64,000 nt of DNA from Sepiola atlantica (Eukaryota > Mollusca > Cephalopoda > Sepiida > Sepiolidae), in contig OY744520.1 in assembly GCA_963556195.1 (NCBI GenBank), positions 492,501-556,500 of the forward strand, written 5' to 3'. The notes beneath the pieces are model-generated. The model searched no databases. It worked only from the letters and a program-made list of their open reading frames with translations, and was not told the DNA's origin. The position numbers and the translations under genes are program-made. Position 1 is the first letter of the stretch. The number at the start of each line of letters is the position of its first letter. Positions 37,025-49,213 of this stretch are shown piece after piece.

Positions 37025-37372
37025 TTTACTCCTCCCCAGGAGTTAGGCACAAGGCCAGTTTTTATCTTACTCCCACAAATAAGATGTGACCCAAGGTCGG
37101 GTCGGGAAAGTTGGGTTTAAAAATTGCCTGGGCAGCCCCGTCGGCATTCCCCGGTAGGGGTGCCTCAGGCAGTAAGCAATAAACTTACTACTCCCCAAAG
37201 AGGGGAGGCGAACTCTGGGAGGGTGGACCTCCTAGAACTGCACAGGACAGACCCATAGACCGGTGTAAATCCGTAAATCAAGTCCTGAAGGCTAAGACAA
37301 TACCAGTCTATGGGGTGCAGTATCCATCAGAACAGATACTACACTTTGATCTTAGCCAAAAGGCCAAGAAAA
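37025..37372 (-). mobile_element. U2 snRNA-headed SINE, most complete copy
   Basis: On the minus strand it starts 'ttcttggccttttggctaag' then 'atcaaagtgtagtatctgttctgat', the first ~45 bases of U2 snRNA, then leaves U2 and continues through a body with 'gtctgtcctgtgcagttctaggaggtcc', 'agtaagtttattgcttactgcctgaggc' and 'ggggaatgccgac', ending near 'aactggccttgtgcctaactcc'. That tail shares 'ggccttgtgccta' with the cephalopod tRNA SINE tail as I remember it, suggesting mobilisation by the same LINE. Body copies without the head are at 21036-21238 and 43830-44040. Confidence 0.75.
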
Positions 37373-39740
37373 AAAACACGAGTAGAGGGGATCACGAATC
37401 TGTTTCTAGAGATTGTAATAGAGGCAGTATTTGTTGTTCTTTATTTACTTTAGAAACATGGTTAAATAAAAAAATAAATGAATGAACATAGGTTTAAAAA
37501 GTGTTATTGCTACCGAGACGTCTTTCGGTCAACTCTTTTCGAAGGAAATCGTCGACTAAATAATGGTGAAAATACGAATCAAATAACAAAAAAGAAATTC
37601 GCTAATGAGGGTTAAAAAAATATATATGAGGAAGGTATTTCAACGTGCACCTATAAGTTCTAAATTGTGGGTGTACTCCTTCTGCTTCTACGAAGACGGT
37701 TTACGCAAATAAATGGCAACCGCTTCTATGATCTTGAAACGATTTCTCGAACGAGCCCTGTGCAAGACAGTAAACGCCTCATTAGAATACCCTCTAGTGC
37801 ACACTTAGCACTCTAATAAATTATCTCCATTGACAGATTCATGGACTTGTAAACGCCCAGATGTCGGCAACTGTCTGTGCCGACGTATCAAGAAGGGGAT
37901 GTGTTAGGAAATTCTGACCTCTAATCGGTGAATGGTACGCCCCACGTTGTCAGCCTCGCACATACCACGAGAATGGTAAACAACTAGACTGTATTGAATG
38001 GTGAGGATAACATCGTTACAATGAGGGGCTAGCGCTTCGAGTACTAAACACTGTTCGCACGTTGGTCGCAAAATAACAGCGAGACAGGGCTTCAGAGATT
38101 ATATGTGATAATTATTGATTTGTAGTGACAATCCATCGCAATTTGACATAAACGGGACATTTGTGGGCGCAAAAATATGTTTCCCCTTTTAAATGCAGCG
38201 ATTATGTTTTTAATACATCTTTCAATGGTGATAACTATTGAAGAGAGAGGATGTCTGTTATTCTTTTAAGTGTTCTATCTATTTTAGAATTAGAGAAGAT
38301 CAACAACGCCCGATGCACCAATGTTTGTATCAGATTGATTTTTCTGATTTTGGGGAAGAATGAATTCGAACTTATATACTAGCCTGTAAATTTGGGCTTT
38401 CTGTATACGCTGGTTAAAAAGTATTCTTCGATTCTTTCAACCAAAACGTGTAAGAATTCTAACGAGTTATTAATTGGCGCTACATGTTCCCGTTGAAACA
38501 AAACTCAACCGACTTAGTAGCCCAGTCCATGAGATTAACGAATATATTCTCTAGAAATGACAGCTTAGCTAAGGAACTCCGATAAATAATATCGGCACAA
38601 ATCCGATACATTTGTAAATAAACTGGATATATCGAAAGAACAAAGGTGTTCACTGTGTAAAGAACACCTGCGAGGATCTCAGCTAACCATATGGCCAATT
38701 TATGCTGAGGTGAGCCCTACATAGATAAAATAGGTCTCATAGAAACATTGACGTTAGCTAACTCATATATCTTGGGACGTTGGCACCTCACAGCACGTAT
38801 TCTGTCATAAATCTATTTAGTAAGCCATACCTTTTTACGGCATTGTAATTTGCTTTCAGTCGTGTCATTCGAAGTGGCATTATCTAAATATTCATTTTTT
38901 CGATATAGTCGATGTGGTCGAGAATAACTACTCCTGAACTCTATTCAGGTTTAGTAATGTAATAATATTCTTCATGAGAACAGTATACCCAGAAGATAAT
39001 CGAAATCAAAATAGAGTATACGTGTGGATATTAAAACCAGGTACTCTAACACTAAAGCATGAGCAATAACCATGAAAGGAGGGACAACACTTCATTATCT
39101 CAATACGTATGGTTTCTACATACGAATGATAGGGTACCCGTCTTTGAATGGGACATTTTAAAGGGGGGTCTATACACTGATGGTACCCGCCCCTATGCGT
39201 TATTTCTGTCTTAATGAAAAATTAGTGATCATTAGATTATCAAAAAAAGATAAATTATAAAACCATAGAGGGAAGTAGGAAATTGTTGGATGCACTTCAA
39301 ATACATAACGTTGTATGAATGTATAAGTAACTAAGAGATAACACCATGACATCCTATCAGAGAATCTCAAAAAATATTTTAAAACACCATAAGATATTGT
39401 AAACACGTTACGAAAATTTAGAAAATAATCTTATTAACTGCAGTTATTATTCTTTGAGGGCATTTAGATTAACATATTTAACAACTAAGAAACAAAAATA
39501 ACTCGCCGGGAATAATAATTAATAGTGATAAATAAATAGGATATGATAGTAATATAAATTAAGTTTTCTGTACTTCATTATATCAGACATATTACCCTTT
39601 GTATTTTCTAGCAAATAAAAGTATATACGAATATAGACAGAAAAGAATATTCCAGTAAACTAAAAGTATAAAAGCGAAGGGAAAAATACCTAATTTTTCT
39701 TGATTTTTGATATTTTAATATTTATAACAGGGTCTCATGG
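37373..39740. other. no gene recognised
   Basis: AT-rich sequence; short frames only. No long repeat found. Confidence 0.4.
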
Positions 39741-39744
39741 CTGT

Positions 39745-39870
39745 TTATATGTGTGTGTGTATATATGTATAATTGTATGGGTATATGTATGGGTATATAT
39801 GTGCATGTATGTGCTTATGTACACGTATTTATGTCTGTATATATATATACACGTGTATATATATATGCAT
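39745..39870. repeat. TG/TA-rich cryptic simple repeat
   Basis: Mixed tatgtg, tgtatg and tatata words; gives Tyr/Val/Cys-rich frames that are not genes. Confidence 0.8.
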
Positions 39871-40844
39871 ATTGGCAACGATGTAATAATAAGTCAGCTT
39901 TTAAATTCGGTCGAGTCGTCGGAAAGAAAATGACACTTTCATTTAATATTGCGGGAAATTATTAATACATGTCGAAAAAGAAAATGAAAAGTATGGGAAG
40001 AAGAATGAGAATAAAAAGTATGGCTAAATAGATGGCTAAATCGACCCCCCTCCCTTATGATTCACTTTTCTAAGCACGGCTGCTAGACTGTCTGACGATT
40101 TTATTTGAGAAGACGTGATTTTGTTGTTAACTTTTAGTGGGGGTATTTCTAATTTTCTGTTCTGTTGTTTTTTTGTATCCGTTGTACAAATTGATTTTCA
40201 TTATCATGTCTCGGCTTTAAGTCGCTTAAACGTAATTGCATTTGCGTAGGTCGGTTTAAATATATATATAAATTATTCAAGTTCAAATATATTTACATAA
40301 ATACCAATATTTTTTTCAAAAGTTCTTAATACAACATAAAACTTTTTAAAAATTGAATAAATATTGGTGACAATCTATTTTTACAACTATATAAGTTTAA
40401 TGGGTTTTTATTAGATATTTTATATAAACGTTTTTTTGTTGGGAAATATCGATTTACAAGATTAAGAAACATATGACAAAATTTCAAATTGACTAAAAGG
40501 TTGAACGGAATGGTATACCATATAATTTTCCAGTTTCTATTTTTCCTGCTAGCGTTCCTATTTTTTCTGTTGTGGTATTTAAAGTTGTTGTAGGTATAAC
40601 TATTTAAAGTTGTTGTAGGTATAACTATTATTATTATTAAAAATGTCCTACTTATAGGAATTATTGCTAATTCTATGACTAGTTAATGTTGGGATATGGA
40701 TATGCTTAATAACTTAATGTGGATGATTCGACTTGAGATTAAAATATATTGTGTCGTAATTTTCTTTCATATATGGGTTATAATTGCTCTGGTTAATGTT
40801 TAAATGTTACATCTAGAAAGTTTGTGACTTTAAATTATTTCAAC

Positions 40845-40848
<4 letters not shown>
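39871..40848. other. no gene recognised; small tandem duplication at 40575-40627
   Basis: A unit of about 29 bp, 'taaagttgttgtaggtataactatt', occurs twice in tandem. Otherwise AT-rich unique DNA. Confidence 0.5.

Positions 40849-40890
<42 letters not shown>
40849..40890. repeat. (TA)n tract
   Basis: TA run. Confidence 0.95.
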
Positions 40891-40893
<3 letters not shown>

Positions 40894-41466
40894 AAGAATA
40901 CTCGTCCAAGTACAGGTAAAATTAATTCTTCGAACAGAAAAGTTTTTCATTATTGTATGTGTGTATTACTTATATTAAAAACAAATATGATGATCTAGAA
41001 TTTATGTCTAGAATCCGTATTCCATTTTTTTCAAAATTCCTTACATTATTTTTATTGGAGAAACTATCTCAAATTTAAGGCCTAAGCTAAAAGCGACAAA
41101 ATTAAACACTGAAATTCATGGAATCATGCTTAATAAGGGTCTAATTGCTATAGATCAAACGCAATGCAAATCTGAAATATTTGAATTTTTAAATGAGAAG
41201 TTATGCCCATATAATGCCCCTTTTTAAATAGTCCTTAAAAACTGAAATCTCGGTAATATTTATTAACTGAAATCTAATACCGATTGTTAAAATTTCAGAC
41301 AAAACTTATCTGAATTTTCACGAACGTAATAAAACGAAATTAAACTAAATGTAAACCATATTACAACCCCTTACGCTTAGCAGCTGTATTATTAAATTCG
41401 TACTAATCGGTTAATTTAGGAGTGAATCTTGTACATATAAATATATAAACATATTCAGATACCTAA

Positions 41467-41468
<2 letters not shown>
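40891..41468. other. no gene recognised; repeat shared with 54045-54465
   Basis: Similar to 54045-54465 in the same orientation: 'ttacattatttt', 'ccatttttcaaa...', 'gcaaatctgaaatatttgaatttttaaat', 'acgaaactaaa...', 'cttacgctta'. An old dispersed repeat of unknown type. Confidence 0.45.
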
Positions 41469-41560
<92 letters not shown>

Positions 41561-41616
41561 ATATATATATAAAAATTAATATATATATATATATATCTAT
41601 ATATATATATATATAA

Positions 41617-41660
<44 letters not shown>

Positions 41661-41690
41661 AAATTAATATATATCTAAATTAATAATATA
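41469..41690. repeat. (TA)n tract with aaattaat interruptions
   Basis: Long TA run broken by several 'aattaat' units, left border of copy R3. Confidence 0.96.
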
Positions 41691-41699
41691 TAATATTTA

Positions 41700-42094
41700 T
41701 AAATAAATATTAAAGCGGGCACAGATAGAAGACTAGTCGAGAGTGTTCAACGAACGTATTCGGAACTTTGCATAAGAGTTTTTGACAGTCTATTTTAACT
41801 TCCCCGAGAGTGCTCAACTTCAATTTCTTAAAGGGGCTTAGTATAATATTTATAAATAAATATTAAATTATTTATACCTACAGACGCTAGCGTTTCAAGC
41901 TTATTGCTCTCATCAGTGCAGGGAAGTAACAATTTCAAACGGTCGGGAGGCGCGAACCCGGTACACAGAGTCAGCCATATCCACTCGGCCCACGGAAACT
42001 GTCACGTAATTTAGGGAAATTAAGATCTATATGTACCTAGAAGCGGGCACAGATAGAAGACTAGTCGAGAGTGTTCAACGAACGTATTCGGAAC

Positions 42095-42098
<4 letters not shown>
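41700..42098 (-). mobile_element. retrozyme-like element, copy R3 (best copy)
   Basis: (TA)n on both sides. The block 'gcgggcacagatagaagact...cgtattcggaact' occurs at 41715 and again at 42043, a direct-repeat period of 328 bp, so the element is about 1.2 units long with a ~55 bp terminal redundancy. One intact hammerhead lies between (41877-41922). This is what would be expected from insertion of a cDNA copied from a circular or multimeric ribozyme-processed RNA. No ORF; a PLE or other RT would have to act in trans. Confidence 0.85.
41877..41922 (-). ncRNA. type I hammerhead ribozyme, copy A2 (intact)
   Basis: Minus strand: stem I CCUGCA with UGUAGG (6 bp, one G-U), core CUGAUGA at 41916-41910, stem II GAGC/GCUU with loop AAUAA, core GAAA at 41896-41893, stem III ACGC/GCGU with loop UA, C17 at 41883. 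Predicted cut between 41883 and 41882. Every conserved core base is present. Strongest ribozyme in the window. Confidence 0.92.

Positions 42099-42164
<66 letters not shown>
42099..42164. repeat. (TA)n tract
   Basis: Right border of R3. Confidence 0.96.
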
Positions 42165-42167
<3 letters not shown>

Positions 42168-42480
42168 GAGACTAAAAAGTCTTTAAAACATGTTTAGATG
42201 CAATATTTATTAATAAAATAAAATCAGAATAAATTGTATTTTGTTTTCATTTTACACTTTGATCTTTTGACTAATAATTTCGCGAGACATCTCGCATCTT
42301 CAGAGTATGAATAAAAGTTGTAATATTCCAATAGTTCCGTATGTTTTTCGAAGTCTTTAGTTGGGAAATGGATGTTGTGTTATTATAACGACATATTCAC
42401 TTTTTAATATGAGGTAACGCGCATGCATGCGAGATGTGTATTAAAATAGAAAAGTTCATATTTTTTTCTTTTTAAACTAA
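42165..42480 (-). mobile_element. possible hammerhead-like element remnant
   Basis: Starts at a TA tract and has a hairpin at 42278-42303 on the minus strand: CUGAAGA, U, then GCGAGA/UCUCGC (6 bp), then GAAA, and a short stem III followed by C. A distant stem I (CUUUU/AAAAG) would need a large asymmetric loop. Confidence 0.4.
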
Positions 42481-43828
42481 AAAAGAAATGCGTTTTACGA
42501 ATGTATCACCACTTATCAAGGCCAAAAGTGTTAACGAGACGAACTGATTGTCAGTTTAATTTTAATCATAGAAATTTAAAAAAAATCGTAATTCTGATAA
42601 GTGTTTCAGCACTTGGTGCAAGGGTGCAGAGAGTTTATCATGTATTTTCGGAAAATACCGGGTGTGCCTTGATGGTGGTTTAAGGCTAAATGCTAAATAC
42701 TTTCTTCGGACACACACCAAGATTTGAATATTATTAAATGTAACAAATAATAAAAAAGATAATCTGGCTTTATGAGTTCGGTGTAAAAGGACAGATTTTC
42801 CCATTCAATCCCAAGCAACGTCGATTATTCATATTAGTTTGTAATTGCACCAACGTTCTGAATATAACTTTATCAAGTTATAAATAATTGTGTTCAAGCA
42901 TATATAACTATACATAGTCGTTTATAGAATGAAAAGTTCCTATTCAAGGGAGATAATTTAGACTAAAGTAGTATTAATCAAAGAAAATGATCTTAGATTG
43001 GAGTTAAAATTCAGAGTAAATATTCTCTAACCATGGAAGCGACATATGATATTTGTCGAGACGAGAGTATTCGTCTCGCAAGCGAACTCTTGTTTACTGT
43101 GATGTTAAATTCAAGCAAAATAACCCAGTGTTTATCAGGTCATGATAACTTTTAAAACATTTAGAGTTGATATTCTTGTATTATATAAGCGCGATACAAA
43201 TGTTTAATTGTGAATATTTTATTTTTATTTTTTATTGTATTTGACACGTGAATGGATTTTTGATTAATAGTTTTTCTGTTTCGCTTGTTTTTGTGTTCTA
43301 TTAATGGACTTATTAACAGAAGGCAGTTCTGTTGATATCAGTCGAGTTTTTTTAAGGGAATGGTGGCGTTCACATCAGCGAAATCGCCTGACAAAGAAAC
43401 AACTCTTGTACAAGATGGCTTCTAAAATGGCCACAATTCTCAAATAACGCTTTCATATCGGTACACAATGTGGATTTTATTATTATCTAATCAGAACAAA
43501 GAATTGCAGAACGGCACATTCTTATTTACATTTATTTCTGTTTAACGGCAGATCAACCCTTTTTGCGGTTATTTAATTTTAAAACAAAATACCTATTGGT
43601 TTACTTGGTTTGTTACTTATCTGATCAAAACTTCTCACTATGAAACTGTTATGTTCTCAAAGGTACATAATAAAATAAATAATTAAAACACACATGTATA
43701 AACATTAATGATGTTATATTACACTCGCCATTGTAGCTTCTGCTACGTAATCGTATTTACCATCTTTCACCGCAGGAAGTTGTGACAAAAAGTAGGAAAG
43801 TAGGATTCCATAAGCCACCACAAAAGGT
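42481..43828. other. no gene recognised
   Basis: AT-rich unique DNA. Confidence 0.4.
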
Positions 43829-43829
43829 A

Positions 43830-44040
43830 GCGGACTCTGGCGCCGCAACAAAATGCTTGAGTAGCCACGTCGGCATTCCCCGGTAGGGGCGCCTCAGGCT
43901 GTTAGCAATAAACTAACTACTTCTCAAAGCGAGAAGATAAAGCCTGGAAAGGGGGATCTCCGAGGACCATACACAACCATACGTTAGCCTGATAGAAGCA
44001 ACGCCATTGCCGCCACAGTTGTCCATACACAGATGTATTG
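43830..44040 (-). mobile_element. U2-SINE family body, minus-strand copy
   Basis: On the minus strand 'gagatccccctttccaggctttatcttctcgctttgagaag' followed by 'tagtttattgctaacagcctgaggcgcccctaccggggaatgccgac', closely matching 37120-37230. No U2 head is seen; a different sequence ('gtatggacaactgtggcgg') lies upstream. Confidence 0.65.
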
Positions 44041-44594
44041 ACGATGACGTATCCTTGATTGGCTGGTATGCATAGCTACTTGATTCCCTGAGTTGATTAT
44101 AGAAGTAGTATTATATATTTATCAGAAGATATTGTGTATTTAGATGGAACATATACTACAACAGATATAAATGATGAAGAGCGTTTTAACTGAAACAATA
44201 TATACAGATGAGTCACGATTTACCAAGGCCAAAATCCACTTGCGGATAAGAGTTAATGAGATTGTGACTTGAATGATTAACAGAACTTTGAAAACAATGA
44301 ATGGAAAAACAACATTTCATTAGTTAAGAAGACGACTCGACAAGTATTTGTTGATATTAGACTTGAGGGAAACAGTCCCGTGCTAATGTGTCCCAAAGAT
44401 AGTAAGTCTTTGAAAGTAAAATCACTTCATTAAAATTCAATTTTTCTTAGGTACACTAAGACAGAAAGAAAAGTCATTTGCAATGGTGAGAGAGGATGAG
44501 TTCATGCTGTGAATTTTTTACAGGAAAAAAAATACAGAGATCAGAGCTAAGTTATATATAGAACGTTAGGAAAAGTTCAAAATCTAAGTTATTT

Positions 44595-44650
44595 ATACTT
44601 TATAGGCAATGGGATTTGAACCCAGAATAAGATAGCTGCGAAACTTCAAG
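44595..44650 (-). other. possible tRNA-derived SINE fragment
   Basis: Minus strand 'ttctgggttcaaatcccattgcc' has a good B-box/T-arm look. The A box is not clear. Confidence 0.35.
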
Positions 44651-45289
44651 TTTGGTTTCATAGAAATGCTTAATTGACTAGCATTAATTTTTAAGAGAAA
44701 TGCTTTAATTCTGACATACTTTGTGTTAGGTTACGGTTAAGATTAGGGTTGAACATTTATGACATTCTTATCACAATTAAATACGGTTTCTTTGAATGCA
44801 CTATTACTGAACACTGAGTAGAAATTGCTGCTGTTATCAATGTAACGTGTAAGTCTGATACTGGAAATGTGATAAAAACTACTCACTTTTATTTGTACCA
44901 AAGTGAGATACTTATCGTTTTACGACAAGATAAGAATCAAGGAAAGAAAATGGCTCTTAAAAAGGCGTGGTTTAGCAGCGCTTCTCAAGTGCAGATTTAG
45001 TGAGATCCAAACGCACTGCCATTACTTTGTCTATTGAGAACGCAATTAGATATTCTTAGCAGACATTTTTTGCACGTTTTTATAAATAATAAAAATAACA
45101 ATAATGTGGGGAAAAGTATTACCAAATATTGATAAAAATATAATTAAATAATTTAAATATGCATAATATGAATTACAATTCATTTTGAAATGAAAATACG
45201 TTGTTAATCTTCATCTTCATAATTACTGTTGGTGTATTTGCGGTATTTATTGGTTTACGTTTTGTCTAAAAGACGACAGCTCAATAAAA

Positions 45290-46080
45290 AGTACGAAGTA
45301 AAAGAAAAGGTTGGAATAGATATAGGAAGAATGAAAAAAAGCGGAAGGACAAGGAGGAGAAAAATAGATAAAAACGACACATAGTAAAACGACAGTGATA
45401 ACCATAAATAGAGAAGAAAATGACACAGACTATAAAGCAACAACGTGTAAAGAGTAAATAGATAACAGAAGACATAAGTAAAAAGACACAGACAAGAAAT
45501 TCGAAGAAAAAGACCTCGAGACAAAAAGACAGACAAAAAAGGCAGAAAAAAGATACAGTTAAAAACGACACAGAGTAAGATACATTAGAAACACACGCAT
45601 AAACAAAAATACACGGTAAGAATGGTAGGTAATAAAGACACAGAGAACAATAATCAAGGATAGCTATATAAAAAAAGGATACATAAGAAAGATATAAGTA
45701 AGAAATGCCACGGAGAAAATAAACATAAAGAAAAGATTGGCATAACCAATCAACAGAGTAATAAGCACAGAGAGTATAAATAGCACACACGTAAAGAACA
45801 TGAAAATAAAGGTCATAGTAAACTAGGAAAGAAGTAAAAGGCACAGAATAAATAACTGAATATAGATAATAGACCCATATACAGAAAAAATATGAGTAAA
45901 ATGGCTACAAAGAAAAATATCCACAGAGAATAAAAGACACAGGTAAAAAAGAAACAGATATAAAATGCCACAGGGAAAAATGGAGTAGAAATATTAACAC
46001 GGAGAAAAAAGATAGATCCAAAGACAAAAAAAATACAGAAAAAGATGCATAGGTGCAAATGACACAGACTAAAAGAAACA
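45290..46080. repeat. degenerate purine-rich minisatellite
   Basis: Words such as 'gacacagantaaaaag' and 'aaagacacag' recur every 20-35 bases through about 800 bp with much variation. The minus strand is therefore pyrimidine-rich and free of stops, which explains the 187- and 145-codon Phe/Tyr/Leu/Ser-rich frames. Confidence 0.7.
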
Positions 46081-46499
46081 CGAGATTAATAATAAGAACA
46101 TGGTTTGGTTGCATAAAATAATCGTGTCGGATCTCAACAACGACGACAACAAAAGAAAATGGGCCACAAAATGTTGGGTGGGACCTGGGTGTAAAAAATG
46201 GATACAGACTGTGGTTTTGTTGGGGTAGGGGTGAGGATGAAAGTAGAAAATGGCAGGAAAGAGAAATAGAATGAAGGATGGCAGCATTCTCACGCTCCCT
46301 TAGATAACAATTCGGTGACGATTTCCTCGTCCCTTTACTCAAAGATAATTGAGTGGGGATTTACTAAAGAGTCCATTTGAAGAAGATTCTGTAACATGCA
46401 AAGCATATCTAATTTCAATATATGAGAGGGGGCGTCGACATCAAACTATTATAGTAATCTTTCTCTAATAGACAAAACGTGTCTATCTGCCTGCTCCTA

Positions 46500-46710
46500 T
46501 TTACTGCTTTCCCATGAGGGCAGAGTTAGACATGAGGTCGGATTTTATGTGGGGAAATCCAGCCTTCGAAGAAGGGGCACTTTGGATTGGGACAAAAATA
46601 AAACTTGCCTCAGTCTAGAAAGAGAAGATTTTCTTCTTCATTGATTGAGGACAAAATTGATGAAGTTTGATATAAGAACAGATACTACACTTGATGTGTA
46701 GCCACAAAAC
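46500..46710 (-). mobile_element. U2 snRNA-headed SINE-like copy
   Basis: Minus strand: 'gtggctacacatcaagtgtagtatctgttcttat' (46711-46672) matches U2 snRNA around its branch-site region, then diverges. The tail 'aaaatccgacctcatgtctaactctg' resembles the tail of the 37.0 kb copy, so the two share both ends. Confidence 0.6.
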
Positions 46711-47631
46711 CAACCTTTCTTGCCGCTTTTCATGCTTTTCACCCCTATAAAGACCTAAACACACACAGCATATGTAAATCTGATGAAGAATTTCTTATAG
46801 CAATACCACATTGTTAGCACTAATACAACATGTGTGCTAACACGTAAACGGTCGTGATATTGATCGATTTGAAAACAAAACAGTAGATCCTGAGTTTAGG
46901 ACCAAACAAGAATAATGGAGTAAAACTGTAAACGAAAATAGTGTCTATTTTAATTTTCATATTGAATTTTGTAAATATAATTTATGGTTCAATGTTATAG
47001 TGTAATAAGTTTAAGTGTATATATATCTACCTCTCTATCTCTTTCTATATATGTAGTATACATACATATATATTATAAGTTTTATTGATACAAATATTTG
47101 GTTGCTACACATTAATATATGTTTGACTTTCAGCTTTCACAAGCTAGATTTTCTCAAGCAAAAAAACCCAATCTTCCTGTCGTAAAAATACGTATATGCG
47201 TGTGTAATTATTGTGTTGCATATATTTTGAAAAGACGATGTGTTTCCAATCAACGATGAAATGTCAAAAACTGTACTCCCCACCCAATAACAGGCTTGAA
47301 GTAAAAAATATATCCCCTCCTTCTATTACCAGATTATGTATTCATGCAAACAGCTAATAGCTGACTGACTTAAAATAAGTTGAATCTAGTCATATGACTC
47401 TTACGAATGTTAGCTTTTCTTTATTCTTAATACAGAAAACATAAAGAGCGGACACATATGTTTTTCCCCGGCTTTACAAAATCGAACTTGTCCAAGTAGC
47501 GATTTAAATGTATCTTGATGTGTAGACGCCAACTATTTGAATAAATAAATCTTTTATTATATATAGCTCATTGAGAACTATTACATAAACACAGTAAAGA
47601 TTCTTCCGGATTTTTACCTCTGAAAAAAACT

Positions 47632-47633
<2 letters not shown>
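46711..47633. other. no gene recognised
   Basis: AT-rich; nothing further seen. Confidence 0.4.

Positions 47634-47680
<47 letters not shown>
47634..47680. repeat. (TA)n tract
   Basis: TA run. Confidence 0.95.
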
Positions 47681-47683
<3 letters not shown>

Positions 47684-48049
47684 TTTCGTGTATCCACATA
47701 ACATTTTATAAGGGGATATCATTTTTTATGTATCAATTTTCAGTGTTTATTTCAACAATGCTCGACACGTAAGTAGAGCTAGGTAGTAATCTATGAAATA
47801 TATTTATAGCAATTAAGCTACACAGAGGCTCCCGCGTTTTATCCCCGGGGAAAAACTTCAGGCTGCATGGAGTTATTATTGGCGGGTGTTTTTATATACA
47901 CGGCTAGCGAGTTAACCAATCTGATTCTTTATTGTTCTCTCAGCCAATCGTTGGGCTTCCCGTGAACAAAGGTCTTGTTAGTGATACTTCTTATATCATG
48001 TTCTATTGTTCTGTTTTCTATAGATTGGCCTATATCCTGTTTTCTTTGT
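47681..48049. other. no gene recognised
   Basis: No features. Confidence 0.4.
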
Positions 48050-48096
<47 letters not shown>

Positions 48097-48105
48097 ATAT
48101 ATATA

Positions 48106-48161
<56 letters not shown>

Positions 48162-48163
48162 CT
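48050..48163. repeat. (TA)n with TG interruptions
   Basis: TA runs interrupted by gtgtgtgtgt and tgtgca. Confidence 0.95.
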
Positions 48164-48331
48164 CAATGATGAAAATGTTATAATTTTGATTTCTTAATTG
48201 ACATATAATAATTAAGCTGGTTTACTACCTGCAACAGTATTTATTGGTAGCGGATGAACTTGCTTAACTTCACAATGCATTTATGTATCTTTAAGGTCTA
48301 GTTTAATATTATCTTAGTTTAAGCATTTGAA

Positions 48332-48335
<4 letters not shown>

Positions 48336-48374
<39 letters not shown>
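48336..48374. repeat. (TA)n tract
   Basis: Left border of the palindromic element. Confidence 0.95.
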
Positions 48375-48376
<2 letters not shown>

Positions 48377-48653
48377 TTATATGAAGTGAAATAATAAAAT
48401 AAGGTGCGAATCAAATTTTATTAGAATCTAATGTTCAGGCAAAGTACCTTAAAGTCCTTAACGCATGAGTTAAGGACTTTAAGGTACTTTTCCTGAACAT
48501 TGAATTCTAATAAAATTTGATTAGCACCTTATTTTATTATTTCACTTCATATAATGCTATTAATGCTCTATCCAGTATATTGAGCTTCAGTTTGATCCGG
48601 ATGTCCACTAATTAAAGATATTAGTTGTCTCTAATATCTTTTGTTGTATTAAC

Positions 48654-48655
<2 letters not shown>
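48374..48655. mobile_element. palindromic element between TA tracts
   Basis: 48374-48557 is an almost perfect 184 bp palindrome centred near 48466 on 'gcatgagt': outer 'cattatatgaagtgaaataa', inner 'accttaaagtccttaac'. A further 98 bp (48558-48655) extends to the next TA tract and is repeated, with half of the palindrome, at 10285-10412. No coding frame. MITE-like or a foldback derivative. Confidence 0.85.

Positions 48656-48656
<1 letters not shown>

Positions 48657-48714
<58 letters not shown>
48657..48714. repeat. (TA)n tract
   Basis: Right border of the palindromic element. Confidence 0.96.
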
Positions 48715-48718
<4 letters not shown>

Positions 48719-49155
48719 TAATGACGATATATGTATTAGCATATACTATCAGATTCTTTTACTTTGCAGTCTCCTTAAAAGATTCAGCTCGATGATTATC
48801 AATTAATGACAACAGAGCAAATATAATCTTTTAGGATGTACTAGCTTTGAACGAAAAATTCAAAATGGCGTATTAGTGGGTTCCCCCACGTGTGAGTTTG
48901 CTCTTTTTCTTTGTTTTTTTTGTTTTCACCTAAAAAATGAACCACTGTATAGTGTAGGTTTTTTCAAGACACTTTAATCCAAGAACTTTTTACTCTTTGT
49001 GAATTTTTATGATGATTTTGTAATGTAGCAGAGACAATATTGACATGAAACGGACCGTAAAAATATATCTCACAGAAATGTTATGTTTTTTGGAAATGTG
49101 AAAAAATAAAAATAATAAAATAAAACCATGGTTATTGGAATATAATATGAACTGA

Positions 49156-49157
<2 letters not shown>
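48715..49157. other. no gene recognised
   Basis: AT-rich. Confidence 0.4.

Positions 49158-49211
<54 letters not shown>
49158..49211. repeat. (TA)n tract
   Basis: Abuts the left arm of foldback 5. Confidence 0.96.

Positions 49212-49213
<2 letters not shown>

Noticed and set aside
37240..37372. Functional U2 snRNA gene
   Set aside because: Only the first ~45 bases match U2; the Sm site and 3' stem-loops are absent and the sequence continues into a repeat body.
45281..45844. 187-codon minus-strand ORF, the second longest frame in the window
   Set aside because: Antisense of a purine-rich tandem repeat; Phe/Tyr/Leu/Ser/Val residues follow the repeat, and neighbouring frames are open too.
46786..46815. 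CUGAUGA-like word at 46787
   Set aside because: No GAAA core or pairing stems follow it.
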